NCBI GenBank assembly: GCA_019359015.1
Contig: JAHHID010000015.1
Span: 1 to 64,000 of the forward strand
Direction of reading: 5' to 3'
Source of the DNA: Spirirestis rafaelensis WJT71-NPBG6
GTDB taxonomy: Bacteria > Cyanobacteriota > Cyanobacteriia > Cyanobacteriales > Nostocaceae
DNA length: 64,000 bases
The notes beneath the pieces were generated by a model. The model was not told where the DNA came from, searched no databases, and worked only from the letters and a program-made list of their open reading frames with translations. Within the stretch, counting starts at the first letter, position 1, and every line of letters starts with the position of its first letter. The position numbers and the translations under genes are program-made. Positions 26,600 to 35,197 of the stretch are shown piece after piece.

Positions 26600-26708
26600 C
26601 TCGTTCCCAGGTTCCAGCCTGGGAATGCCTTCCTAGAAGCAGAGCTTCTCCAAATTTATGGAGGCAGAGCCTCCTGATTGCATTCGTACGCGGAGCGCAC
26701 CGAACGAG
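26600..26708. repeat. 109-bp dispersed repeat with three hairpins
   Basis: The unit is bounded by CTCGTTC (26600-26606) and GAACGAG (26702-26708). Inside are three palindromes: CCCAGGTTCCAGCCTGGG, AGAAGC-AGAGCTTCT and GGAGGCAGAGCCTCC. It fills most of the gap between cbiQ and cbiO of system 2. Confidence 0.7.
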
Positions 26709-26718
26709 AACTAACAAA

Positions 26719-27495
26719 TTACAAAATTAAATAAACAGCTTGTCCAACTAGTGCTAAAATCCCTGTCAAAGTTAAAGCGATCGCATCACTTCGTCCTGGT
26801 TGTGGTAATTTTTCTATCGGTAATACTCCTTGATAACCGCGCGATAGCATCGCTTGATGAATGCGGTTTCCTCGGTCGTAAGTGCGGATAAACAACCCTC
26901 CGATCATATTGCCAACTACCAAGCGGATACTACGATTGCTGTTCATCAAGTTGCGCGATGCTGCTGCCCGTCGCATAATGTTAAACTCAGCGATCAAAAC
27001 ACCAATATAGCGATACATTGAAGCCAAAATTGCGACTAACAGCGGTGGGGTTCGCAGTTCGATTAAAGCATTAAGCAATGCCGATACCGAAGTTGTTAAA
27101 GTTAACAAATTCAACATCAGTAAAGATAGCACCGCCTTAATAGTCACACTACCTAAGACAGTTAGCCCGACTGTAGTAATCTGCAACGGACCCCAAGCCC
27201 AAAGCACTGTACCACCACCTCGGAACAAAGTACCCAAAAGCACAACTCCGACGAAACCCAACTCAACCGCTAAACGTTTTAGTAGTACGCTGAAGGTAAG
27301 TTTACTGACTAATAAAATGCTTGCCACAGCCAAGCCATAAATTGCCCAAGTCCACCAATGTCCATTTGGCGTGAGGGCAATTGCAAACACAAGCAGCAAT
27401 GTACATAGTATCCGGGTGCGCGGGGCGAGTTTGTGCCAGGGAGTAATCTGTTTACTATTAACATCAAGAGCCAACGCCCCAATATGCAGCAGCAT
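26719..27495 (-). CDS. cbiQ: ECF transporter T component CbiQ (system 2)
   Basis: A 258-residue membrane protein with about five to six helices. The conserved cytoplasmic segments are RRAAASRNL and MLSRGYQGVLP, the latter being the second ARG-type coupling signature. It couples the downstream CbiO to the upstream CbiM and PDGLE proteins. Confidence 0.92.
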   Translation of the reverse strand: MLLHIGALALDVNSKQITPWHKLAPRTRILCTLLLVFAIALTPNGHWWTWAIYGLAVASILLVSKLTFSVLLKRLAVELGFVGVVLLGTLFRGGGTVLWAWGPLQITTVGLTVLGSVTIKAVLSLLMLNLLTLTTSVSALLNALIELRTPPLLVAILASMYRYIGVLIAEFNIMRRAAASRNLMNSNRSIRLVVGNMIGGLFIRTYDRGNRIHQAMLSRGYQGVLPIEKLPQPGRSDAIALTLTGILALVGQAVYLIL

Positions 27496-27524
27496 CTAGT
27501 TTAATTTTTATTTAGTTACGTGGT

Positions 27525-27899
27525 TTATTCTGAATCATCGGTGTACCGGGATTCATCATACTCAGGGTTAGATGAACTTGAACCACGCACAACTAGTTTG
27601 CCAATTCCCCAAGCCAAGCCAAAAACGGCTAAAGTTCCGACTAACCCAGCTATGGGAGTAGCTACTGCTTCGGGTACACCTCTGAGAGCATATTCATCAA
27701 ATACAGCATAGAAGGGGAGCTTTTTAGCTGGTGCATCTTCATGTGCTTTATCCTCAAATTTGAGATCCTGCGAGACTCGATCCAAGCCATCAGGGTTTTT
27801 ACTGGCAAAGGGAGAAATAAAAATCGCAATTAGTAAAGCAATACCCAAACCAACTATTACAAAAGCACGATTGCGCGATCGCGTTCTATTATTAGTCAT
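27525..27899 (-). CDS. PDGLE-domain (CbiN-like) component of ECF transporter (system 2)
   Basis: A 124-residue protein with N-terminal (VGLGIALLIAIFISPFAS) and C-terminal (IAGLVGTLAVFGLAWGIG) membrane helices around a short external loop. NPDGLDRVSQDLKFED is the PDGLE signature. Such proteins replace CbiN in many cobalt/nickel ECF systems. Its place between cbiM and cbiQ supports this. Confidence 0.9.
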   Translation of the reverse strand: MTNNRTRSRNRAFVIVGLGIALLIAIFISPFASKNPDGLDRVSQDLKFEDKAHEDAPAKKLPFYAVFDEYALRGVPEAVATPIAGLVGTLAVFGLAWGIGKLVVRGSSSSNPEYDESRYTDDSE

Positions 27900-27911
27900 A
27901 GTTGCCCCCTA

Positions 27912-28646
27912 TTAATAACGCGACACAGGACGAGAAACAACAGCCTTGCGCGGTGGATCGAAAAATAAATCCGGTCGAGTCCGCCAAATAAACGAAAGAG
28001 CTACTACGGTGATTGCTGCTTCACCAATACCGATTAGTATGTGCCATGATGCCATTGCAGCCAAAGCCACAGTTAACGTAACTGTGCCAGATATAGCTAG
28101 TTGTATAGCACAGACAATTGAGGCAACCATTACACTTGTCCAGGCTGCAACAGCTGCGGCAATTACCATTCCTGACAATTTATTACCACCTATGGCAAAG
28201 CGAATTGCTTTGTATAGATAATAGCCACCAAATGTGCCAATCAAGCCCATGTTAAAAATGTTGGCGCCTAGCACCGTCAAACCGCCATCTTGGAATATTA
28301 CACTTTGGACGATAAACACCGCCACCATCACCAAAGAGCCAGCCCACGGACCCAACAAGGCACCTGCCAGGGTTCCACCCAAAAGGTGTCCGGAAGTGCC
28401 ACCAGGAATAGGGAAATTTATCATTTGAGCCGCAAAGATAAAAGCACCACATACTCCCATGAGGGGTACAGCTCGTTCTTGGTATTCTGCCTGCGCTTTT
28501 GAAAGCGCAAGTGCAATTAAACCGATGGCAATTACCCATGTCACAGCGATAATAGGTAAGCTCAGAAAGCCATCGGGGATGTGTAGGGCTAACTGAGGCT
28601 GAATTATCCAGTGGAGCCAGCTTGAGTAGAGAATAAAAGCGAACAC
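27912..28646 (-). CDS. cbiM: ECF cobalt/nickel transporter S component CbiM (system 2)
   Basis: A 244-residue S component. A 20-residue leader (MFAFILYSSWLHWII...QLA) precedes LHIPDGFLSL; cleavage after QLA would again put His second in the mature protein. The core includes NFPIPGGTSGHLLGGTLAGALLGPWAG and FQDGGLTVLGANIFNMG, the conserved metal-path segments. It is the first gene of system 2. Confidence 0.93.
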   Translation of the reverse strand: MFAFILYSSWLHWIIQPQLALHIPDGFLSLPIIAVTWVIAIGLIALALSKAQAEYQERAVPLMGVCGAFIFAAQMINFPIPGGTSGHLLGGTLAGALLGPWAGSLVMVAVFIVQSVIFQDGGLTVLGANIFNMGLIGTFGGYYLYKAIRFAIGGNKLSGMVIAAAVAAWTSVMVASIVCAIQLAISGTVTLTVALAAMASWHILIGIGEAAITVVALSFIWRTRPDLFFDPPRKAVVSRPVSRY

Positions 28647-28951
28647 GATTCTACCCGTAGTTTAAGGACTTTTTCTCGTCAGATTAGGCAATATATGCAA
28701 CATTCGACATTAACTGAGAATTTCCTAATAATTCAATCCTAGGGGGGGGCATTTTTACTTAAATTACGCATTCCGGGAGATGGGGGAGACCAAGAAAACA
28801 AGGAAGAGGGGGGGGGAGACAACGGAGAATTTTCCTTGTCCTCCTTGTCTTCTTGCCCCCCTCATCTGCCTTTAGGCTATGAATTGACCGGAACACTAGT
28901 AAAAATTAGAGAATCATTGGGTATTATTATTTGGGTTTGATAAGTGGTGGG
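28647..28951. other. Intergenic region with long G tracts
   Basis: Between divergent cbiM (system 2) and the lipoprotein gene. It contains an 8-G run near 28741-28748, a longer G run near 28810 and a complementary C-rich stretch near 28856-28861 that could form a hairpin with it. No riboswitch core was recognised. Promoters for both genes should lie here. Confidence 0.5.
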
Positions 28952-29434
28952 GTGTTAATATTGGTTCGGCGTAAATATATCGTTATTATTCCTGTTAGCC
29001 TGAGCATCGCTTTGTTGCTTAGTGGCTGCGATAACAGCAAAGTCGCTCAGTGCGATCGCCTAATGAAGGCTGTTAGTGGAGGAAATGCTCTGATTGAGAA
29101 AAATAAAGGTCAGCAGGTGACAACCAGTTTGAAACTGGCTCAAGACCTCGAAGCTGTCACCAAATCGCTCAAGCAAATGAACCTACAAGATCCCGAGCTG
29201 AAAAAATATCAACAAAAATTTGTCAAAGTGTTTCATACTCTCAGCCAACAGATAACTAAAGCAGGTAAGGCTCTCGGTTCAGCTAAAATAGCACAAGCCT
29301 CAGAATCTGGTAGGCAAAGAATACAAAAAGCTAGAACAGATATCGATACCGCATTGACATCCGCTGCAACCACAGCTAAACAGTCTGATGCTTTAGAAGC
29401 TCAGGTGAAAAAGTACTGTAGCAAGCCGGATTGA
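28952..29434 (+). CDS. Small predicted lipoprotein, function unknown
   Basis: About 160 residues from a GTG at 28952 preceded by a GGTGGG-like site; a TTG at 28931 would add seven residues. The signal peptide ends in the lipobox LLSGC. The mature part is helical, rich in Lys, Gln and Ala, with possible coiled-coil stretches and a closing KYCSKPD whose Cys may pair with the Cys of AQCDRL. The family resembles uncharacterised cyanobacterial lipoproteins. The stop overlaps the edge of a transposon relic. Confidence 0.7.
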   Translation: MLILVRRKYIVIIPVSLSIALLLSGCDNSKVAQCDRLMKAVSGGNALIEKNKGQQVTTSLKLAQDLEAVTKSLKQMNLQDPELKKYQQKFVKVFHTLSQQITKAGKALGSAKIAQASESGRQRIQKARTDIDTALTSAATTAKQSDALEAQVKKYCSKPD

Positions 29435-29560
29435 CACTCCCTGACCTAAAGCTACAGGGATTCTTGGGTCGCGGGGATTCCAATGAATTTACCCTCACCA
29501 AGCATCTTGACCGTGTATCCCACGGCTGCAAGTCCTCTTTTGGTAAAGTACTTTTCCAAC
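29431..29560 (-). pseudogene. Relic of a tnpB right end
   Basis: Read on the minus strand, about 30 codons (about 29541 to 29452) translate as KRGLAAVGYTVKMLGEGK then a short tail ending ATQESL before a stop. This matches the C-terminal end of TnpB proteins; the intact copy in this window has SRGLGTVGHT and NQESPLL. The following DNA keeps the right-end pattern (CAAGAATCCC, a short stem, GGGAGTGTCAA), shared with 165-200. The rest of tnpB is absent, so only the right end survives. Confidence 0.75.
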
Positions 29561-29584
29561 TATAGGATTCCAAACAAGGTGGAA

Positions 29585-30394
29585 TTAACTTAGCTTGCGT
29601 ACAATAAGAGCAAGCTGATGTTGCTGATTAAACAAACCTAGAAAAGCCAAAATCACAACACCCATTGTGGCGATCGCAGTGCCGGATGTTTGAGTAAAAA
29701 TAATCAAAATTTGGTAGCGTACAGCGTCAGTAGGGTTGGCTCCTGCTAAAATTTGACCAGTCATCATCCCTGGTAGACTGACTAAACCCATCACCATCAT
29801 TGAGTTTATGGTGGGGATCATCCCCGTCCGAAGAGCTTCTTTTATTGACTGATGCGCTGCTTCCCAACGGGTAGCTCCTAAAGCCAATAATGCCTCTATT
29901 TGCTCTCGTCTACTGGTCAAATCCTCTAAAAAGCGGTCTAAAGCCAGGGATGTACCCGTCAGTGCGTTACCCAAAACCATGCCCAACATAGGAATCTGAT
30001 ATTGTGGGTCGTACCAAGGATCAACGCGAATGATCCCATTAACTGTTAACCCCGTGACCAAAAATGAAGCAGTTAACAAACAGACAAAATTGCTCCAATA
30101 AATACCTATAAATCGTCTGCGGGTACGGTTGACACTGGAAACACCCGCAATTATTGCCATGACAAAAGCCACAAGTAGCACTAATAGAGGGTTGCGAAGA
30201 GTAAACACCCATTGCAATACATATCCCACCAACAATAACTGCACTACCATTCGCACCGACGCTACCGTCATACTTTGGGTTAGTCCCAAGCGTAAGACAA
30301 AAGAAAGACCGATATTAATCAGAACAAACAAAGTCGCCAAAGCGAGTTGTCCATAGCTAATCGAGATATAACTCGTCTCCATGCTTTCTCCCAT
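29585..30394 (-). CDS. fetB: FetB-like ABC permease (UPF0014)
   Basis: A 269-residue permease with about seven helices, matching the FetB/YbbM family. Signature segments are SVRMVVQLLLVGYVLQWVF, MLGMVLGNALTG and SLPGMMTGQILAG. In E. coli FetAB exports iron and helps in oxidative stress. It overlaps the fetA gene by 38 bp; an ATG at 30382 is an alternative start. Its place beside a predicted metallophore cluster and an iron-uptake group suggests iron handling. Confidence 0.88.
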   Translation of the reverse strand: MGESMETSYISISYGQLALATLFVLINIGLSFVLRLGLTQSMTVASVRMVVQLLLVGYVLQWVFTLRNPLLVLLVAFVMAIIAGVSSVNRTRRRFIGIYWSNFVCLLTASFLVTGLTVNGIIRVDPWYDPQYQIPMLGMVLGNALTGTSLALDRFLEDLTSRREQIEALLALGATRWEAAHQSIKEALRTGMIPTINSMMVMGLVSLPGMMTGQILAGANPTDAVRYQILIIFTQTSGTAIATMGVVILAFLGLFNQQHQLALIVRKLS

Positions 30395-31091
30395 TCAAAG
30401 TAATTTGGCGGGTTGTTAATCTCTGCAACTGATTTGGGTCATGACTTATCCAAAGATACGCTCGTTGTGGGTCAGCATCAAGCCAAGCAGCAACTAAAGC
30501 TTCTAAACTATTGGCAGTTGACCCATCTAAAGAAGCAGTCGGTTCATCAAGTAGCAGCACTTTGGGTGAAAGTTGCAAGGCTCGTAAAAACGCCAAAATT
30601 TGACCTTCACCACCAGAAATAGCACTTACCGGACGCTGCAAAAAGTCAGCATCTCGATGCAAAAGATGCAGATACTCTACAATTACCTGGCGGTTATAAA
30701 CTTTGTGTCGGTGAGTTGCCAAACGATACACTTGTTGAAGGTTTTCTTCCACAGTTCCTTCCCAAAGGGCTGGTCGTTGATGTAAATAAATAATTTGAGA
30801 ACGGTAGTCCGGTCTAAAGTGGGAATTGATGGATTTTCCCCCAAAAATAATTTCTCCGGATTGTACTGTATCAAGACCAGCTAATGCACGTAGGAGCAAG
30901 CTTTTACCAGTCCCCGAAGCACCCAACACCGCGACTCGCTCACCTGAATATAATTCAAAACTTAAATCTTGCCACAACCAACGGTTTTCGATTCGTCGTC
31001 CTAAGCCTTGTACTGATAAAATCGGGCTGTTGGTAGAAGGCTTTTGTATATTAAGTATATTATTATCATTTATGCTTAGTTTATTTTTCAT
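30357..31091 (-). CDS. fetA: FetA-like ABC ATPase
   Basis: A 244-residue ABC ATPase with Walker A GASGTGKSL (about 57-65), signature ISGGEGQ, Walker B VLLLDEPTASLD and H-loop WISHDP. The GEGQ signature and overlap with fetB fit FetA. It would energise FetB-mediated export. Confidence 0.88.
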   Translation of the reverse strand: MKNKLSINDNNILNIQKPSTNSPILSVQGLGRRIENRWLWQDLSFELYSGERVAVLGASGTGKSLLLRALAGLDTVQSGEIIFGGKSINSHFRPDYRSQIIYLHQRPALWEGTVEENLQQVYRLATHRHKVYNRQVIVEYLHLLHRDADFLQRPVSAISGGEGQILAFLRALQLSPKVLLLDEPTASLDGSTANSLEALVAAWLDADPQRAYLWISHDPNQLQRLTTRQITLNGRKHGDELYLD

Positions 31092-31199
31092 AGTTAGCTA
31101 GCAACATCTTTCTCACTACCACCCTCAACCAGTAAGACTGTTAAATTCTTAAAATAAAAAACCTGGAAACCTTATTTTCTGCTATGAATTAAGGCACTT

Positions 31200-31227
31200 G
31201 TAGGGGCGCTCTTTACCCCACCCCTAC
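31200..31227. repeat. GTAGGGG dispersed palindrome
   Basis: GTAGGGGCG pairs with the CACCCCTAC side in the 256-bp gap between fetA and the type II thioesterase gene, a common cyanobacterial intergenic palindrome. The rest of the gap shows nothing notable. Confidence 0.6.
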
Positions 31228-31347
31228 AATATCGTGGGTGAACTTATTTGCCAATAGCTATGTATAAAGCAGTTTGCAACTAAATCAAGTACAGCAGCCA
31301 TATCTAAAAGCTATATATAAAGCGATTTTTGTTGTGACTCCTGACTA

Positions 31348-32118
31348 CTAAATTATGCTGTAACTTAGCGCGTGTAAGTGTTTAGCTAACATTTGAAGTA
31401 AAAGCGGTTGAGATGATTGGATGAAAAAATGGTCTCCAGGAAACATCTGTAATTTGTAAGAAGCTTTGGACTGCTCTTGCCATCCTTCCAGTTCTTCAAC
31501 ATTGACTTCTTGGTCTTGTAACCCACCAAAAGCAGTGATTGAACATTCAAGTGGTGGCTCGTTTTTATAAATATAAGTTTCCAAAACTGCAAAATCTGCT
31601 CGTAAGATGGGGATAAGCAGTTGCATCAATTCAGTATTCTGCAATACAGAAGAAGGTGTACCATTGAGACGCTGTAGTTCTTCTTTAAACTCAGTTTCCG
31701 GCAATGCGTGGATAAGTGGCTTTGATGACGGGATTTGAGGAGCGCGTCTACCAGATACAAATAGGTGAAGTGGACTAATACTATACTCTGTACGAAGTTG
31801 GCGAGCAAGTTCAAAACTAAGCAACCCACCCATGCTGTGACCGAAGAAAGCGAAGGGCTTGTCTAAATATGGTAGAACGATGGGAGCGATCGCTTTAACT
31901 AAAGGCTCCATTCGCGTAAATAAAGGTAACTTCATCTGAGTTCCCCGTCCAGGAAGTTCTACAGGGCAGACTTCGACACTTTTAGGTAGGCTGTTTACCC
32001 ATGTACGAAAAATTAAAGAGCTACCACCTGCGTAGGGAAAGCAAAATAAACGCAGGGAAGCTTCAGGATTGGGTTTAGGACAGGTAACCCATGAGTCAAA
32101 TCTTTGTGTGGTGTTCAT
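31348..32118 (-). CDS. Type II thioesterase of the NRPS/PKS cluster
   Basis: A 256-residue alpha/beta-hydrolase of the TEII (GrsT/SrfAD) family. It has CFPYAGGSS near the N-terminus, the nucleophile motif GHSMGG (Ser near 94) and the catalytic His in PGDHFF near 230. TEII enzymes clear stalled or wrong acyl groups from carrier proteins. It is the last gene of the cluster in reading order and marks its likely left boundary. Confidence 0.93.
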   Translation of the reverse strand: MNTTQRFDSWVTCPKPNPEASLRLFCFPYAGGSSLIFRTWVNSLPKSVEVCPVELPGRGTQMKLPLFTRMEPLVKAIAPIVLPYLDKPFAFFGHSMGGLLSFELARQLRTEYSISPLHLFVSGRRAPQIPSSKPLIHALPETEFKEELQRLNGTPSSVLQNTELMQLLIPILRADFAVLETYIYKNEPPLECSITAFGGLQDQEVNVEELEGWQEQSKASYKLQMFPGDHFFIQSSQPLLLQMLAKHLHALSYSII

Positions 32119-32284
32119 GGTACATTTTGCTAAATTATCGCTGTTCTATCACGCTGGGGAACCAAAATATCAAGCAACTCGCGAAAAAGCTGCTCACGCG
32201 GGCGATCGCCCACGTGATTCTGCTTGCAGGAACTATTTCATTCATATAATTCTTTGGCGAATTGGATGAATCTAGGTGAAAATT

Positions 32285-32500
32285 TTAGGTTGTTCCTGCC
32301 ATTTTCTGACGTAGACTTAAAGGTCTCATATCTGTCCAAACTTCCTTAATATATTCAAGACATTCCGATTTAAGTCCTGATTTTCCTACATCTTTCCAAC
32401 CAAGAGGATTTTCTTTTTCTGCTGGCCAAATTGAATATTGCTCTTCGTGATTGACTACAACTTTGTAAATTGTTGTATCTTCAGTATTTTCTCTACTCAT
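32285..32500 (-). CDS. MbtH-like protein 1
   Basis: A 71-residue MbtH-family protein with the diagnostic residues [20 protein letters not shown] and [11 protein letters not shown]. MbtH proteins bind NRPS adenylation domains and support their folding and activity. The ATG at 32500 follows a GGAG site. A second copy lies at 34896, with nearly the same core. Confidence 0.95.
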   Translation of the reverse strand: MSRENTEDTTIYKVVVNHEEQYSIWPAEKENPLGWKDVGKSGLKSECLEYIKEVWTDMRPLSLRQKMAGTT

Positions 32501-32558
32501 TTTTAACTCCGTTATCATTTTTATTCAAACCTTTTGGTTTACAATCCAAATTTTTAGT

Positions 32559-33599
32559 TTATTTTGTAGAAACATTTGCTACCGAATATAAACGAGATAT
32601 ATCAAAATTAAAACTTTCACTAATTAATTGCATAGATTTTAAAATCTCTACAATTCTATAAGTTACTTCTTGAATTTTTTCTCTTGTTAAAGATGGATAA
32701 TTTTTAGTTCTTAAATTTTCTTCTATATGTTCTAACTTCTTCATACCTACAAGCGCCGAGACCAATCCGGGTGCGCTACGAGTATATTGTAGTGCGCGTT
32801 GAGCATCAGAATTAAAATTCTCGCCAATAGCATTCACCACACTTTCAGGTATTCTGCCTATAACTTGTGCTTGATATAAAGAAGCACTAGCTATTGGAGT
32901 TAACCCTAAACGATAAGCAGCCTCCAACAAGGGAACTAACTCTCCTGCAACATTTTGAGTAGGAGCAATTAGAGCTTCTGGCATACCCATATTCAAAGGA
33001 AATTCAATAAAATGAAATCTATCATTTTTATTCCCAGCTACCTCAGCAGCTATTGACTTTATTTTTGCTAAATTAAAATGTTGAGGATGGTCTGGGGGTA
33101 CGCGCAAACCATCCCAAGTCGCAATACCATAAGCAGCAATTTTACCAGCTTCAACTGCTGATTCTAACACTTCAAATGCTGCGTACAAGCGTTGATAAAA
33201 AACATCTGTGGAAATTTCTAAAAGCTGTATTTCGGGATTATGAAGATAGTAAACGTCTATTGTTTCTACTCTCAAATTTTCTAAACTTAAATTAATTTGG
33301 TCTTGTAGATATTCTGGGTGTATACAGTGTAAATTTTGTACTAAATCAGTTTTGGTGACTTCAGAATTATGATTTTTAACGTAATGTTGGTTAAACCAAT
33401 TTAGATATTCTGTTGTTTCTTCAGTAAGAAACCCACCTTTAGTACAGATAATTAATTCGTTTATCGATATATATCCTGATTCTATCAGATATCGTAATGC
33501 TTTACCTATACTACGTTCTCCTTGTTGCTGACGATAAATAATTGCTGAATCAATTAAGTTTATCCCTTGTTTAACACATTCAATTATAGCTTGAGTCAC
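32559..33599 (-). CDS. Aldo/keto reductase family protein, 5' end disrupted
   Basis: A 346-residue reading frame of the aldo/keto reductase superfamily with NLIDSAIIYR (Asp and Tyr), CTKGG (Lys) and YYLHNPE (His) forming the usual catalytic tetrad. The apparent start is GTG at 33599, but the frame continues upstream for 23 sense codons that spell GLIASSIGIGTYLGQAD, the normal first beta-strand region, until a TGA at 33669-33671 with no start codon. An ATG at 33676 lies in the neighbouring frame, so one missing base would join them. The gene is either truncated or the frame is broken here. It probably tailors the NRPS product if active. Confidence 0.75.
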   Translation of the reverse strand: MTQAIIECVKQGINLIDSAIIYRQQQGERSIGKALRYLIESGYISINELIICTKGGFLTEETTEYLNWFNQHYVKNHNSEVTKTDLVQNLHCIHPEYLQDQINLSLENLRVETIDVYYLHNPEIQLLEISTDVFYQRLYAAFEVLESAVEAGKIAAYGIATWDGLRVPPDHPQHFNLAKIKSIAAEVAGNKNDRFHFIEFPLNMGMPEALIAPTQNVAGELVPLLEAAYRLGLTPIASASLYQAQVIGRIPESVVNAIGENFNSDAQRALQYTRSAPGLVSALVGMKKLEHIEENLRTKNYPSLTREKIQEVTYRIVEILKSMQLISESFNFDISRLYSVANVSTK

Positions 33600-33871
33600 T
33601 TGATGATTAGTTTCTTCATCAGCTTGACCGAGATAAGTGCCTATGCCAATAGAACTGGCAATTAAACCTCATCCATCTTGAGAACTGGAGTTTTTTCAGA
33701 AGATATATTACTGTAAATAAGTGGGTGTAGTTGAGAACGAAACACAGATGCTCAAGGTAGACTGCGATCGCTTGTGGGTGAAAAATCACCTTGAACCTGA
33801 TGAGGAAAAACTACGGTTTTCAAAGTAGACGTGGTTTAGAAGTGTCTAACCTAATATTTAATTTTACCGAT

Positions 33872-34756
33872 CTACTTAGCAACGTGGTTTTCCTCCACTA
33901 CAACTTCATCAAATGCGGTATTTCTAGAGACTTCCTTCCAAGCATCCAGTTCTGTTTTGATGAACTCTATTGCCCCTTCAATAGCACTGACCGTATCTGC
34001 TCCTAATGGTAATCTCAGTGGTGGATTATCGCTATTAACTACTTTAATCATTGCCAAAGCAGCTTTCTTGGGATCACCTGGTTGGTTCCCAATCAAATTC
34101 TGTATCCTCTGGCGTATATCACTAATTAATGGTTCATAGTCTTGATTTTTAGCGTCAATTAAGACATAAGAATTCATGAAAAAATTTGTACTAAATGAAC
34201 CTGGTTCAACTGCTGTAACTTTAATACCGAAGGGTTCAACTTCTCTAGCTAATGACGTGGTAATTCCTTCTAAAGCAAGTTTGCTACTAGAATAAATTCC
34301 CCCGCCAGCACCAGGTACAAAACTGGCGATTGATGAGATATTGAGGATGTGTCCACTACGTTGCTGTCGCATATGCGGTAGTACAGCCCGGAGCGTTTCT
34401 AATACTCCAAAAAAATTTGTTTCAAACTGACGCCGAACTGCCTCATCGCTGACTTCTTCAATTACCCCTGCAACCTCACATCCGGCATTGTTGACGAGTA
34501 CATCAATAGTTCCAAAGTAGGCGATCGCCTGCTTTACTGCTTCCCGCACCTGTTGGGGTTTTGTCACATCAAGTTCTACGGAATACGCATTATGCGGAAA
34601 CTTTGCTGTTAAATCTTCTACCTGGTGGGGATTCCGTGCTGTTAATACTACTCTCTCATCCCGATCTAGCAATGTTTCTGCCAATGCTCGACCAAAACCA
34701 CTTGAACTACCAGTGATAAACCATACCCGTTTTCGAGAAACAGACGAAGTTACCAT
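33872..34756 (-). CDS. Short-chain dehydrogenase/reductase (tailoring)
   Basis: A 294-residue SDR with the NAD(P) motif TGSSSGFG, NNAG near 90 and the catalytic Ser and YSSSK (Tyr-x3-Lys) near 143-160. An Arg-rich basic segment after the first strand suggests NADPH. The ATG at 34756 has a GGAGAAA site. It lies inside the cluster between the aldo/keto reductase and the second MbtH, so oxidation or reduction of the peptide product or a precursor is likely. Confidence 0.9.
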   Translation of the reverse strand: MVTSSVSRKRVWFITGSSSGFGRALAETLLDRDERVVLTARNPHQVEDLTAKFPHNAYSVELDVTKPQQVREAVKQAIAYFGTIDVLVNNAGCEVAGVIEEVSDEAVRRQFETNFFGVLETLRAVLPHMRQQRSGHILNISSIASFVPGAGGGIYSSSKLALEGITTSLAREVEPFGIKVTAVEPGSFSTNFFMNSYVLIDAKNQDYEPLISDIRQRIQNLIGNQPGDPKKAALAMIKVVNSDNPPLRLPLGADTVSAIEGAIEFIKTELDAWKEVSRNTAFDEVVVEENHVAK

Positions 34757-34895
34757 AAAATTTCTCCATGAAAATAAACTAAATTTTTTGTCATGCACCC
34801 CGAACTCAACAAGACCGCAAAAACCGGGTTTTAGGTTGAGATAATAGCAATAATCCCGCTTTTTGGTAATAATGCAGGATGTTTGCCCTGATGTA

Positions 34896-35123
34896 CTAAG
34901 TGTTACCTACAGCTTTATCCATATTGTTTCGCAGACTAAGTGGTCTCATATCTGTCCAAACTTGTTTAATGTAATCCAAGCACTCTTGTTTGGAACCGTT
35001 TTTACCAACATCCTTCCAGCCTAAAGGATTTTCGCGATCGCCTAACCAAATAGAATACTGTTCTTCGTGGTTGACTACAACTTTATAAATAGTCTTGTCT
35101 TCTTTGTCATCTTGATACATCAT
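34896..35123 (-). CDS. MbtH-like protein 2
   Basis: A 75-residue MbtH-family protein sharing the [24 protein letters not shown] and [11 protein letters not shown] core with the copy at 32285; the ends differ. An AGAGGA site precedes the start. Two MbtH genes in one cluster are less usual and may serve different adenylation domains, or reflect a duplication. Confidence 0.95.
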   Translation of the reverse strand: MMYQDDKEDKTIYKVVVNHEEQYSIWLGDRENPLGWKDVGKNGSKQECLDYIKQVWTDMRPLSLRNNMDKAVGNT

Positions 35124-35197
35124 TTTTATCCTCTGTTAATTATGGGTTTATTATGGCAATCTGATGTGTTAATTTGATAGATTTACATATTGATTTT

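Noticed and set aside
32119-32284. Possible gene remnant in the gap between the TEII and MbtH genes
   Set aside because: An open frame exists on the plus strand, but it has no family signal and contains a HIP1-centred palindrome; treated as spacer.
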